Assembly: GCA_043228905.1 (NCBI GenBank)
Contig: JBHGNT010000008.1
Location: 15,066,001-15,130,000 of the forward strand
From: Azolla caroliniana
Lineage: Eukaryota; Polypodiophyta
Length of the DNA: 64,000 nt
Reading direction: 5' to 3'
Below the pieces are notes generated by a model. It did no database searches. It had not been told where the DNA came from and saw nothing but the letters and a program-made list of their open reading frames with translations. Positions 32,013-41,710 of the stretch are shown here, piece after piece (positions within the stretch are counted from its first letter, which is position 1; every line of letters starts with the position of its first letter). Both the position numbers and the translations under genes were made by a program.

Positions 32013-33935
32013 TCACCAGGACGAGGTGCAAGATATGAACGCCGTGATAGTGCATCTGCTTTTCCTTGCTGCTTCCCCGGTCGATATGCGAGTGTTCTGA
32101 AAATAAGCAAGATTTTTATGATCGCTAAAGACAATGACCTGATGTGGAGAGACCTCTAAGAAATGCCACCATTGCACAAATGAATCCACGATGGCTAATA
32201 ACTCCTTGTCATGTATTTCGTAGTTGATTTCTGCGACATCGAATTTGCGCGAATGGAAAGCCACCGGATGCAACTCTTCTTTATCTCCTTGTTGAGAAAG
32301 AATGCTACCGAGGGCGAAATCTAATGCGTCCGCCTCCATGATGAATGGTTTGCTTGTATCCACATGAGCTAGAATCGGTGCTGATGTAAAGGCTTTCTTA
32401 AGATGCCGAAAAGCCATATCTGCTTCGATGGACGAAAGAAATGCTTGGCCCTTCTTTGTAAGTTGTGTGAGAGGTAAAATAATCTTCGAGTAATCCTGTA
32501 TAAACTTACGGTAGAAGTTAGCAAAACCTAGAAAACATTGTACATCTCGTACCGACCATGGAATTTGCCACTCTAGTACAGTTTGGATTTTAGCTGGATC
32601 CATGGCGATGCCCTTTGAGGAGATGACGTAGCCTAGAAATTCCACTTGCTTGCAGTCAAAGCTACATTTTTCTAGCTTGGCATAAAGACCATTCTCGCGG
32701 AGTCGCTTTAGTACTAATAGTACATGAGAATCATGCTCTTCCAAGGTCTTCGAATAAATCAATAGATCATCCAGATAGATGATCAAACAGATATCCAAGA
32801 GGTCTCTGAATATATCATTTGCCATGTGTTGGAAGACTGCGGGTGCATTGGTTAGGCCGAACGGCATAACAGTATACTCGAAATGCCCATACCGCGTGCG
32901 AAAGGCGGTCTTCCATTCATCTCCCGGTCGTATCCGCACGAGGTTATACGCTCCTTGTAGGTTGATTTTAGTAAAAAACTTGGCACCATTAACTCGCTCT
33001 AAAAGGCTTGATATAAGAGGAAGTGCATACCTATTCCGGATGGTGACCTTATTCAATCCGCGGTAATCAACGACGAGACGAAGTGAGCCATCTTTCTTCT
33101 TGACAAAGAAGATGGGTGCACCGGCCGGAGATTTCGAATGACGGATGAACCCGCTAGCCAAGTTCTCCTCTCTGTAGGCTCGAAGGACTTCTAACTCGGT
33201 GGGTGACAAGTTGTAAATTGGCCCCCATGGTGGCTCGGTTCTTGGTTGTAAATCGATGGGACAGTCATAGGGACGGTGATGAGGAAGGGTACCGGCTTTT
33301 ACCTTGTCAAATACATCGGCATAAGGATGATATTTTGTCGGAAGTTGTACTGAGGAGTCCTTCTTAATAGTGCTGGAAGGATGTACTGATATTGTAAATA
33401 GGAACATTGCCTCCTTGTGTCCTTCTTCGCGTAATTGATGGAGTGAAATGGTCGAAACTTGGTGAGTAGATTCTTGGGGTGTTCGATATCGGACTTCTCT
33501 TGTTCTCCAATCTATGGCTGGATTATGTAATTCAAACCAAGGTAATCCTAGGACAATGGGATGCTCTGGACTACTAATTATATTAAATGATATTACACAC
33601 ACAAAACTAGCTAGGACAACTTGAATGGGTTCTGATTCTTCTACAATATTCCCGAAAGCAATGGGACGACCATCAATGACCACTACAGATGCGGGACAAG
33701 GAAGTTTCCTTAGGGATATCTGAGAAGCTTGGGCAAAATTTCGATCCATAAAACGGGAATTAGCTCCGGAATCTAAAAGTGCTAGGACGGGTACTGGGGG
33801 AGTACTTTTAGTACTAACAATGACTTGGGCTAGGAACACATTGCTAACTTGCTTTGAAGGAATGGAACCACTAATGGGCTGTACAGATCTAGGGCTGCTG
33901 TCCAACCAAACGGCTCCTATTTTGGCTGGACTCAA
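32013..33935 (-). CDS. Chromo-1 protease, reverse transcriptase and RNase H
   Basis: An open frame of about 640 codons on the minus strand starting at a non-ATG codon (TTG), in the -1 frame relative to gag, with no internal stop. Aspartic protease VLALLDSGANSRFMD near residue 60; RT with FFVKKKDGSLRLVVDYRGLN, PFGLTNAPAVFQHM and the catalytic IIYLDDLLIYS; RNase H with EADALDFALGSILSQ and NYEIHDKELLAIV. The end is scrambled (GEAARKSRCTIT) by a frameshift near 32090, after which the IN-linker continues in another frame. The intact RT makes this the best preserved polymerase of the window. Confidence 0.88.
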   Translation of the reverse strand: MSPAKIGAVWLDSSPRSVQPISGSIPSKQVSNVFLAQVIVSTKSTPPVPVLALLDSGANSRFMDRNFAQASQISLRKLPCPASVVVIDGRPIAFGNIVEESEPIQVVLASFVCVISFNIISSPEHPIVLGLPWFELHNPAIDWRTREVRYRTPQESTHQVSTISLHQLREEGHKEAMFLFTISVHPSSTIKKDSSVQLPTKYHPYADVFDKVKAGTLPHHRPYDCPIDLQPRTEPPWGPIYNLSPTELEVLRAYREENLASGFIRHSKSPAGAPIFFVKKKDGSLRLVVDYRGLNKVTIRNRYALPLISSLLERVNGAKFFTKINLQGAYNLVRIRPGDEWKTAFRTRYGHFEYTVMPFGLTNAPAVFQHMANDIFRDLLDICLIIYLDDLLIYSKTLEEHDSHVLLVLKRLRENGLYAKLEKCSFDCKQVEFLGYVISSKGIAMDPAKIQTVLEWQIPWSVRDVQCFLGFANFYRKFIQDYSKIILPLTQLTKKGQAFLSSIEADMAFRHLKKAFTSAPILAHVDTSKPFIMEADALDFALGSILSQQGDKEELHPVAFHSRKFDVAEINYEIHDKELLAIVDSFVQWWHFLEVSPHQVIVFSDHKNLAYFQNTRISTGEAARKSRCTITAFISCTSSW

Positions 33936-35086
33936 TCGTTTAACTCTTCATCTAATTGACTAAGGATTTCAAATTTGTTTGAGATACTTGGGCTATTAGT
34001 ACTATGATTACTATCTGACACTCTATTAGTACTATTAATACTATCAGACACTCCGAAGGGAAGAATTGACTCGGGTTTAGTACAGGCGACGATTTGATTT
34101 ACTTGTCTTCTTGGCCTATGGGGACAATTGATGGCGATATGCCCTGGTCCACCGCAATAAAGACATAATTGATTGGCACGTCATTGTTGCTTTTCTTCTT
34201 CCGATAACGGGCCGCGTCGACGCATGGTGTCGATCTCCATCGGTGTCAGAATATTGGCTTGAGGTACATCGCGTGCAAACGGTTTAGCCGTGACTGAGGC
34301 GTATGTGGGTTCCGGCCAAGAGCGTGGTATTTGTAACTGACGTTCCGAACGTCGTTCGAAAAGGCGGTTGTCGCATCGGACCGCTCGACTGATTGCCTCT
34401 GTAAGAGACTTTAGTTCTTCGGGGAAGGTTAAAAGCAAATCTTTGACATCATTGCGCAAGCCGTAGCGAAACTGCTCCATGAGGGCCTGATCATCCCAGG
34501 GGATATCTGAGGTGAGTAGACGGAAATCCGCCGCGTAGGCAGAGGCTGGACGATCGCCTTGACGCAATCTTCGGATCTTGTTGATCGCCGTTCTGATGCT
34601 ATCGGTATCTCCAAAGCAGGCTTTAAACTCACCAATAAAATCTTCAAAGTTATTAAGCAAGGGTGATTGTTTTTCTAGAAGCGGAGAGAACAATGCCAAG
34701 GCTGAGCCGCTAAGTAATGTGCCTATTAGGCCGACTCGAGATGCAATCAGTGGGATATCGGGAAGGATGCATCTGATGACTAAGCATACCTGATTAAGGA
34801 ATCCCCAGAAGTGCGATCGCGTTCCATCAACTTTCACAGGAAGTCCAATCTTGGGCTCTTTATGAAATCCTTGGGGACTTAATCCTTGTTGCAACGCTGC
34901 TTCGAGTTGTTGTACTCGTAATGCTAACTCCCCATGTTGTTGTTGCGTTTGTTGTTTTTCGAGAGCGATTTGTTGCAAATCCCCTATCAACCGTTGGTTT
35001 TCTTGTTCCAAGGCAACAAACTTTTCTTTTAGGCACTGTAACTCAGAGAAAACGGATTGATATTCTTGGGCGCTAACAGAAGCCAT
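33936..35086 (-). pseudogene. Chromo-1 gag with zinc knuckle (one stop)
   Basis: ATG at 35086. N-terminal coiled coil (LEQENQRLIGDLQQIALEKQ), then a capsid-like region with FGDTDSIRTAINKIRRLRQG, AYAADFRLLTSDIPWDDQAL and QFRYGLRNDVKD. A TGA near 34180 precedes the CCHC knuckle CLYCGGPGHIAINC (about 34163-34122). The IRRLRQG ... YAADFRLL..D..W...AL..QF..GL pattern is that of Sushi-ichi/Tcn1-type Gags. The frame ends at about 33944, overlapping the start of the pol frame, which is in -1. Confidence 0.85.
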
Positions 35087-35158
35087 AGTATAGGGAAAAT
35101 GGTAGGAGGATGAGGGAGAATGACAAGTAGGCTGGAGGAAAGAAAAATTGGTTCAAAC

Positions 35159-35579
35159 TGTCAGGAATAGTACTAAAGCAGAGATGGAATTAGTACTAAG
35201 AAGAGTAGTACTATTAGTACTAAGAGGACGGGACTGCGTAAGATTCCTGAGAGAGGAAGTGAGAAGAGGAGAGAGAGAGAAAGATGAGGACAATAGCTAA
35301 TATAATATGTGAAAAGATAAGTACAAGCGGCTAAGAGGCTTAAGACTGGCGTTGAACCAATTTGGTTCAAAACAATGCTTTGTGCCTCCTTTTATAGTGT
35401 TTTTAGGAATAATCCTGAAGCTTCTAGAATGTTCCAGAGAGATCTGGAATATACATCAATTTTCTATGATAAAACATAAATGAAAATAATATCCTACAAA
35501 TTACAATTCATAGTCTAATGGTAAGAGCTCGACGCATGTAGCATAAGGTCATGGGTTTGAGTCTTGCCATATCATGACA
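35159..35579 (-). repeat. Chromo-1 5' LTR
   Basis: 421 bp, same ends as the 3' LTR; tRNA-like A box TAGTCTAATGG near 35513. The minus-strand sequence following it (GTTTGAACCAATT) does not contain an obvious TGG-type primer site. Confidence 0.88.
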
Positions 35580-36504
35580 TCTGGTCGGGTTCGCTCGTGT
35601 GGCGACACAGGGCATCCACGCAGAGATGCTTGAGGTACAGGCTGGATGTTGGACTTGGGAAGAATTTGAAGCACGCCTCCTCTAAAGGTACGAGCTTGAT
35701 GACGCGCTTCGGTTATCGAAGTGGGACTTCATGGAGTGGGTGGAAACTTCCGGAAAGGGGAGGAATGTGTCTGTGCTACTCCGGGAGTTCGAAGAACGCT
35801 TCGCACGGCTCTCAACGCTGGACAGGACCGTATTGGAAACGAGCCATGTCCTGTTGTTCATCAAATCGGTGGACGTGCGGGATAGAGGCCAGGTGAGTCT
35901 CGTGCTGGAGACAGATGATGGGCTGATGACCGACTGGGCTGTGGTCAAAGGGGTCTGCAGCCGCTTCGACAATTGGCGAGAGTGGGGCGACGCGAAGTCG
36001 TCAGCGACGGGACCCACCCCAGCAACGAAGTTCAACGAGCCTTCGCCGGCACGAAGGGATGAAACCCGAGATTGGCTTGAAACTGGCACAACGTCCACCA
36101 GAGCAGTCAAGGGCCCATCCGGCGGAGCGGCTCTTGAGGAGTTGACACAAATGGTGCGCGACCTGCAGATCACGCAAGCTTGGAGAGATAGTGGAGGGCA
36201 GCCACGCGACCGAAGGCCACCAGCTAGACAACGGTGTATGTTGTGCGACACGGTAGGGCACAGTCGGCAAGATTGTGTGGTGTTTGCCGAAGCCCTCATG
36301 GGTAATGTGGTGTACCTATGGAACGGACGGGTGCACGCTGGTGATACTCGGAGAGAGGTGGAGACGAATTTCGGGCATGGCGGGATGAAGCCGGTAATGG
36401 AAGAAGCGGAGGCGCACCATGTGGAGGCCCTCCATTATTCAACATCGGCCGGGATCCGGGTAGGAGGTGACGAAGACTGGAAAACGAAGGACTCTGTCTT
36501 CTAG

Positions 36505-38610
36505 CCCTTGGTGCTAGAAGACCACTCCGGTGCACGACTGAAGAGGGAGGAAGCGAGTCCGCAGAGTGGCGGGTTTGGGACGATCCGGTTGAGGAGAAGA
36601 CCGGTCTCGTGGAAGCTACGTACCATAACTATGAGGTTCTGGTAGAAGACAAGCAAGCGGGAAAGGCCGGAGGTGCCGGGCCCTCACAGCTGTACGAGAC
36701 CCGGTTCGGGCAGAAGCAAAATGATGGCGGTAACCTCGGCGCACCGGACAAAACGAAGCGGGCCGATTACCGGCTAAGCACTGAGGTTGAAAGAACAACG
36801 GACCTACGGAAGGTTCTAGAAAAACGGATCCTCAACAACAAGGTCGAGCTATCTTTGCGGGAAGTGCTTGGGATCGCGAAGAAGAAATTCCACAATTCCA
36901 TCATAGATCTAGTGAAGTGCAAGTAGCTCTCTACAGAATCGGAACCGGAGAAGCTGGTGGAGGTGTGGATGGTGCACCTGGAGCATGAGGCCCCAAAAGA
37001 CGAGTTGGCAGATAGGCACTACTCGAAGTTACATTGGGCCAGGGCCACCACGGAAACCCGTATCCAGATCGGGGATGTGCAGGAGTCGGTGATTGCGTTG
37101 ATAGACCATGGTTCAGAGATAAACTTGATGTCCATGGACTTCTACAGGAAAGGGAAGTGGCAAATCAACAGCAAGCACGGTTGGAAGATACGCGCAGCAA
37201 CGCGCGCTATAGAGGAGTTGCATGGGGCGTGCGCGAATGTACGCATGAAGATTGGGGATTTCAAGGTAGATCAACATTTCTTCATGCAAGAGATGTCCTC
37301 GCACCCGGTGATACTCGACGAACCGTACATTACAACAGCACGCATGGAAACAAAGGTGCTTGATAATGGGTTGGCGTATGCGCACGTAACAAGCCAAGAT
37401 GGACGACACTCCGTCCAATCCCTGACAGTAAGGCCGAACCATGAGAGGAACCGCGAGACCCTCGACGGCGATAGCCAAGGGGATTTTTAGAGAGGGCTAT
37501 CAAGGTGTGGGGCCGCGATAGTCCGGGCACACTGGAGGAACCCCACACATGTACCATAGGTAGGAGGTTTTGGTTCTCCGAGAACAGAGGTTGTACTTTA
37601 GCCATCGTCAACAGTCGGGAAAGGAAGCGGGCAGAGGAACGGCTTAGGGTATGTGGAGTTCTCGCCCCCGATGAAGAAATTAGCGGCGCCATAGAGGTGG
37701 TCTCTTTTGACGACACCTTGGGGGAATTACGGAAGGTGTCCAAAGAAGGCCTCAGTGAAGAGCGGATGATCTCGTTTAGTTCCTTGGAGATGTACGAAGT
37801 CATCGCTAACTTCAGGGAAGGGGTTGGTTCTGACCAGATGGCCCGCATGGATACCAAGTACAAGAATGTGGACCGGAAGTTGAGGCCAGTCGCGGCACCC
37901 TTGCCGGAGGGTAGTAGGGAAAGGATAAATGGGGTCGCATCGGACCCGAGTCTACGAGATCCAGCTGGCATAGGACACCGATTCCCTGAAACGACACTAC
38001 GGGAGCTCAAGGTCGGTGGGGGTGGGTTTCTACTACTGGCGGAAGAGGACCGGTTTCGGAGGATGCTCGAGAGGCATGGGAAAGGCTTCGCATTCTCACC
38101 GGGGGAAATTTGGTGCGTGGACCCGACAATCGTTGAACCAATGGTAATCTTCACGGTACCGCACGTATCGTGGAATCTCAAACCAATTTCGGTACCTAGA
38201 GCTCACATCCCAAAACTGATGAAGCTACTGAAGCAGAAGATGGAGATGGATATCCTCGAGCCGTCTAGTGCCCCATATTCAAACCAGTGGTTTACGGTAC
38301 CAAAGAGGAACTGCACGTTGCGCTTCATTCAGGACCTTCAACCGGTCAATAAAGTGACCATTCAAAATGCAGGTATTCGTCCGACCGCTGATGAGTTTGC
38401 AGAGGCCTTCGTCGGAAGGTCGATCTATTCGATCGGGGATCTATACTCGGGGTACGACCAGTTCCAACTAGTCATGGGAAGCAGGGATATTACGACGATG
38501 CGGACCCCTCTTGGCCAAGTATGGATGTGTACCTTGCCGCAAGGAGGGTCCAACTCGATGGTGCACATGGTGAACGCTTTGAACAAAGTACTAAGAGACT
38601 GCATCCTGGA
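36505..38610 (+). pseudogene. Gypsy-D protease and N-terminal reverse transcriptase
   Basis: Three frames in succession. 36609-37490 contains the aspartic protease VIALIDHGSEINLMS (about 37090-37135; the active-site Ser/Thr-Gly is replaced by His-Gly, as in a known gypsy group) and HPVILDEPYITTARMETKVL. 37505-38610 contains the linker KYKNVDRKLRPVA and RT segments FTVPHVSWNLKPI, MDILEPSSAPYSNQWFTVPK, RFIQDLQPVNKVTIQNAGI, SIGDLYSGYDQFQL and TLPQGGSNSMVHM. The catalytic Asp-Asp block, RNase H and integrase are missing because the element is broken at 38610. Confidence 0.85.
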
Positions 38611-39925
38611 TCCGAACCGACTCGGCTTCCTCCGATCGGTTTTCGCTCTCGTCCGAGTTGGCTGTCTCCAACTCGTCTTCGGTCTTCTCGCCCTTGCTTC
38701 GTCGCCCCCACAATTCGTTGGCTTCAGCTCTTTCTTTTGACTGCTCCCCTTATGTCCGCTTTCGGACTCTTCCGCGGATCCGCCCTCGGTTTCTTAAAAC
38801 AGATCCGAAATCGAATTCATCATCTGACTCGGCGTCACGGTCTTTTCCGCTCCTTTCGTGCTCCCTTCCATGGTCATCATGGATGTCTCTCCCCCTCAAG
38901 TTTGGCACATCGAGGTGACGTAACCCAAGCGCACCCGAGAATTGTCGCAACTTGTCTAGACCAAGAGGCTTGGTGAAGATGTCGGCGTTCTACCGATCCG
39001 TTAGAACATACTAAAGTTCGACTTCACCGGAGAGGACACGCTCACGGACGAAATGGTAGTGCACCTCAATGTGCTTAGTCCGGGCGTGGAAGACGGGGTT
39101 CTTAGCTAGCTGGATGCTGCTGAGGTTGTCGCAGTAGATTGTCGTTGGATCGGGGTCCTTAAATAGCCGCTTCAACCATATGGCTTCGCATGTCGCGAAA
39201 ACCACTCCTCTATAGTCGGCTTCGGTGCTCGATAATGCAACTGTCGACTGCTTCTTGCTAGTCCATGCGATCGCGGCACTCCCAAGAGAGAACGCGAATC
39301 CAGACGTGGACCGGCAATCGCCGACGTTTCCGGCACAATCAGCATCGATGTAACCGACCAACTGCGCGACAGTATCGGTCCGATATAGTAGCCCCCGGTC
39401 CTTAGTGCCACTAACCTATCGGAGTAACCGTTGTGCGCACTAAAGGTGCTCCTCGGTCGGTCGCGCCATCAACTCACTAATCCCCCCGACCGGGTAGCTG
39501 AGATCTGGTCGGGTGATGGTCAAGTATATAAGGCTTCCGACTATCTGTTGGAACCTCGTTGGGTCGCATACCTTACAGTCGGTCATCCCGAATTTGAAGG
39601 GCATACTCAACACGTAATGCCGTTGGCTGATCAGTATGCCTTCGGGGGTGCGGATCACTTCGACCCCGAGGAAGTATTGAAGGTCCCCCAGATCCTTCAT
39701 GTCGAATGATGCCGCAAGCTGGAGCTTCACGCGGTCAATCTCACCTAGGTCGGCACTGGTGATGACCGATTCATCAACATAAAGTAAAATGCTAACCGGC
39801 CTGAGTTGACATTTCCGGATGAATAGTGAGGAGTCTGATTTTGACGTCGCAAAGCCCAACCGACGCAATCGTTGTGTGATCTTCACGTTCCAAGCCCGCA
39901 GGGCTTGCTTTAGTCCGTAAAGGGC
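38611..39925 (-). pseudogene. Copia-E-family pol 3' fragment (minus)
   Basis: Minus strand from 39925: GLKQALRAWNVKI, RT with ILLYVDESVITSADLG (the catalytic YVDD reads YVDE), YFLGVEVIRTPEGILISQRHY, then RNase H with DADCAGNVGDCRSTSGF, ALSSTEADYRG and [20 protein letters not shown]. It continues in frame past the usual pol end (NLRGRD) into ERSGKDRDAESDDEFDFGS, the same charged extension as Copia-E. Both ends are abrupt: at 38611 it adjoins Gypsy-D RT and at about 39925 the palindrome array of transposon copy 2. No LTR remains. Confidence 0.85.
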
Positions 39926-40082
39926 AAGTCGATACGCCGTATTGAGTTGGCGATTAAAATGTCTATTGTGAACACAAACTCGATACGCCGTATCGAGGTC
40001 CAGTTCATAGAAGGACTTAAAACAAAAACTCGATACGGCGCATTGAGTTGGAGTTTAAAACCTCGATATGCCGCATCGAGTT
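39926..40082. repeat. four-unit palindrome array, copy 2
   Basis: Units begin at about 39926, 39977, 40027 and 40060. Arms are the same as in copy 1 (CTCGATAC/GTATCGAG with one or two changes) and the centres are GC-rich (GCC, GGC). The first two spacings are 51 and 50 bp. The linkers have diverged much more than the palindromes. Confidence 0.82.
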
Positions 40083-40154
40083 CTTGTATGAATTAGGGCT
40101 AGTGAATGTTCCTTAATGGTTAGAAAGAATTGAAATTACAAATTAGTATCTTAC

Positions 40155-40189
40155 CTGGAGTCTATGTATTCAATCTTCTTCGACGACAT
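40155..40189 (-). CDS. first exon of the ParB-methyltransferase gene, copy 2
   Basis: 35 nt from ATG 40189 to the donor CAG|GTAAGA: eleven codons (MSSKKIEYIDS) plus two bases. The corresponding exon in copy 1 (10133-10099) has the same length and phase but a stop at codon 9. Downstream exons are missing in this copy. A TATA box TATAAATA is at 40215-40222 (minus), unusually close because ~110 bp of leader are absent. Confidence 0.62.
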
Positions 40190-41169
40190 GATCCGGAAAA
40201 TGAGGAGGTCCTCCTATTTATAGGGCTTTAAAACCGTGGTTAAAGTAAGTAAAATTATTTTAATCATAGTTGGGTTATATCCAACTTAGTTCCCCTATGT
40301 TAGTTAGTTGTTAGTACCCTTTGGTTAGTACAAAGGTGGTTCCTCAGGTAGGTATTGCATGTGAGTTATAGGTTACTTAAATTTTAGTCAATTAGGTACT
40401 CTATGGTATTTATAGTTATAGTTACAGGTAGTAAGTATGCACATAGTCATTATTGGTGGTAATAATTGTGTCCCAGTTGTATTTATGGCACGGAATCATA
40501 GGTCACCAATGATTGCACATTATAGATCGTATTGTTTTTTCTATGTTGGATTATAAACACCAATGAATTAAATAAAGGAAAAATTTAATATACTTTCCTC
40601 TTTCCCACATGGGGATTAGGAATTCTATTCACACGTGAGGAATGGTACTTTTAAATGATTATGATCTTCATTAATGAACCAATTATTGAGATGAAACCTT
40701 ATATTTATGACTCTCTAATGATTATGAATATATAGTATATGTATATAAAGATTATATTTTTTTAATATAATACACATTTTGGCACTTTTAAATGATTGCG
40801 ATCTTCATTAATGAACAAATGATTTAGATTACACTTACATATTTATGACTCCCTAATGATTTTGAATATAAACTATATATATACAATAAAATATATTTTG
40901 ATTATAGACTATATGAATAATATTGTATAAAATAAATTTTATGTATATCATAATTTTATGTATATATTAATATATTTTAAACATAGACTATACGAGTAAG
41001 GCTAATGAAATGAATAAAATATATTTTATATAATAATAATATCTTTCTTTATTGGATTAATTGTTTATTTTATATAATAATAAATTTTATGGACATTAGG
41101 TTTCAATCTCTTATTTTATGGATTATTTGTTTATTTTATATAGACGCACTTATCATTTGTTTCAATCTC

Positions 41170-41439
41170 TTTTACATCGTACGAGATGTACGGAGAGTCA
41201 AGTGTGATGAGCGAGGATCGAATGTTATCATGATGTTGTTGTGTATGTGTAGGGGTATAAATGTAATTGTGAGTCTATATGTACGTGAACACATGCACGC
41301 GTGTGTGCATGTGAATGGATACGAGGAGGTGTGAGTGAGTGTCCAGTATGATTGCTGGAGGGGGCTTACACCCCTATGTATCTACCCCCTATTGTACTCT
41401 TTAATCCCTTATGGGGAATGAATAAAACATGAATAACCA

Positions 41440-41482
<43 letters not shown>

Positions 41483-41710
41483 TCATCTCTCTTCTTCTCT
41501 CTCCCCTTAACGTTGAGCCCCCCTTGGGAGGGGGGTGGAGCCATTCTAGGCACCACACCCCACCCCGCAATGCTTCTCAATGATTCTCAACCTCTTCATG
41601 ATCTCTCTCACCATCACACTCTCCATAGTCATCACACCCACCATGTCTATCTTTATCATTAATCATCATGATTATCATAAATGTTAACCCTAACCCTAGA
41701 ACCTATAACA
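41170..41710 (+). repeat. LARD-2 5' LTR
   Basis: 541 bp; starts TTTTAC where the 3' LTR has TGTTAC, so its terminal TG has mutated. It contains a (CT)n run (about 41443-41479) and ends ...CCTATAACA. Confidence 0.82.

Larger units (their letters stand above)
30030..35579 (-). mobile_element. Chromo-1: complete chromovirus (Ty3/gypsy with chromodomain)
   Basis: LTRs 30030-30453 (3') and 35159-35579 (5'), TGTCAGGAATA...CATGACA. Flanking pentamers TCTCG (30025-30029) and TCTGG (35580-35584) match at four of five positions, and using one copy restores the host gag frame. A purine tract (CTTTAAGGGGGAGATAG on the minus strand, 30454-30470) adjoins the 3' LTR. Gag, pol and a chromodomain are recognisable. 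The LTRs differ by about 3 percent by eye. The Gag looks like those of Sushi/Tcn1-type chromoviruses rather than the common plant clades. Confidence 0.9.
29824..36504 (+). pseudogene. Gypsy-D gag (interrupted by Chromo-1)
   Basis: Exonic pieces 29824-30029 and 35585-36504. The first encodes MRGSELTKAMEEAIDQIVCA and ends at DRRLV; the frame resumes as GFARVATQGIHAEMLEV after Chromo-1. The C-terminal part has EFEERFARLSTLDRTVLETS, a low-complexity linker, and the CCHC zinc knuckle CMLCDTVGHSRQDC (about 36235-36276) followed by GHGGMKPVMEEAEAHHVEAL. One stop lies near 35684. The Gag is homologous to the LARD-1 protein over the matrix/capsid part. Confidence 0.82.
29200..38610 (+). mobile_element. 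Gypsy-D: Ty3/gypsy element, 3'-truncated, split by Chromo-1
   Basis: A probable 5' LTR (29200-29780) is followed by the primer site TGGTGAACCCGACGTG (29785-29800), then gag (29824-36504, interrupted by Chromo-1 at 30030-35579), protease and the first part of RT. It stops at 38610, before the RT catalytic Asp pair, where a copia fragment begins. No 3' LTR is present. Removing Chromo-1 with one target-site copy restores the gag frame exactly. Confidence 0.82.

Noticed and set aside
29200-38610. Endogenous pararetrovirus or other viral insertion
   Set aside because: Gag, protease and RT follow Ty3/gypsy retrotransposon order with an LTR and primer site; no movement or coat protein seen.
41429-41480. 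CT-rich runs as regulatory elements
   Set aside because: Simple (CT)n microsatellites within LTRs; length differs between paired LTRs.
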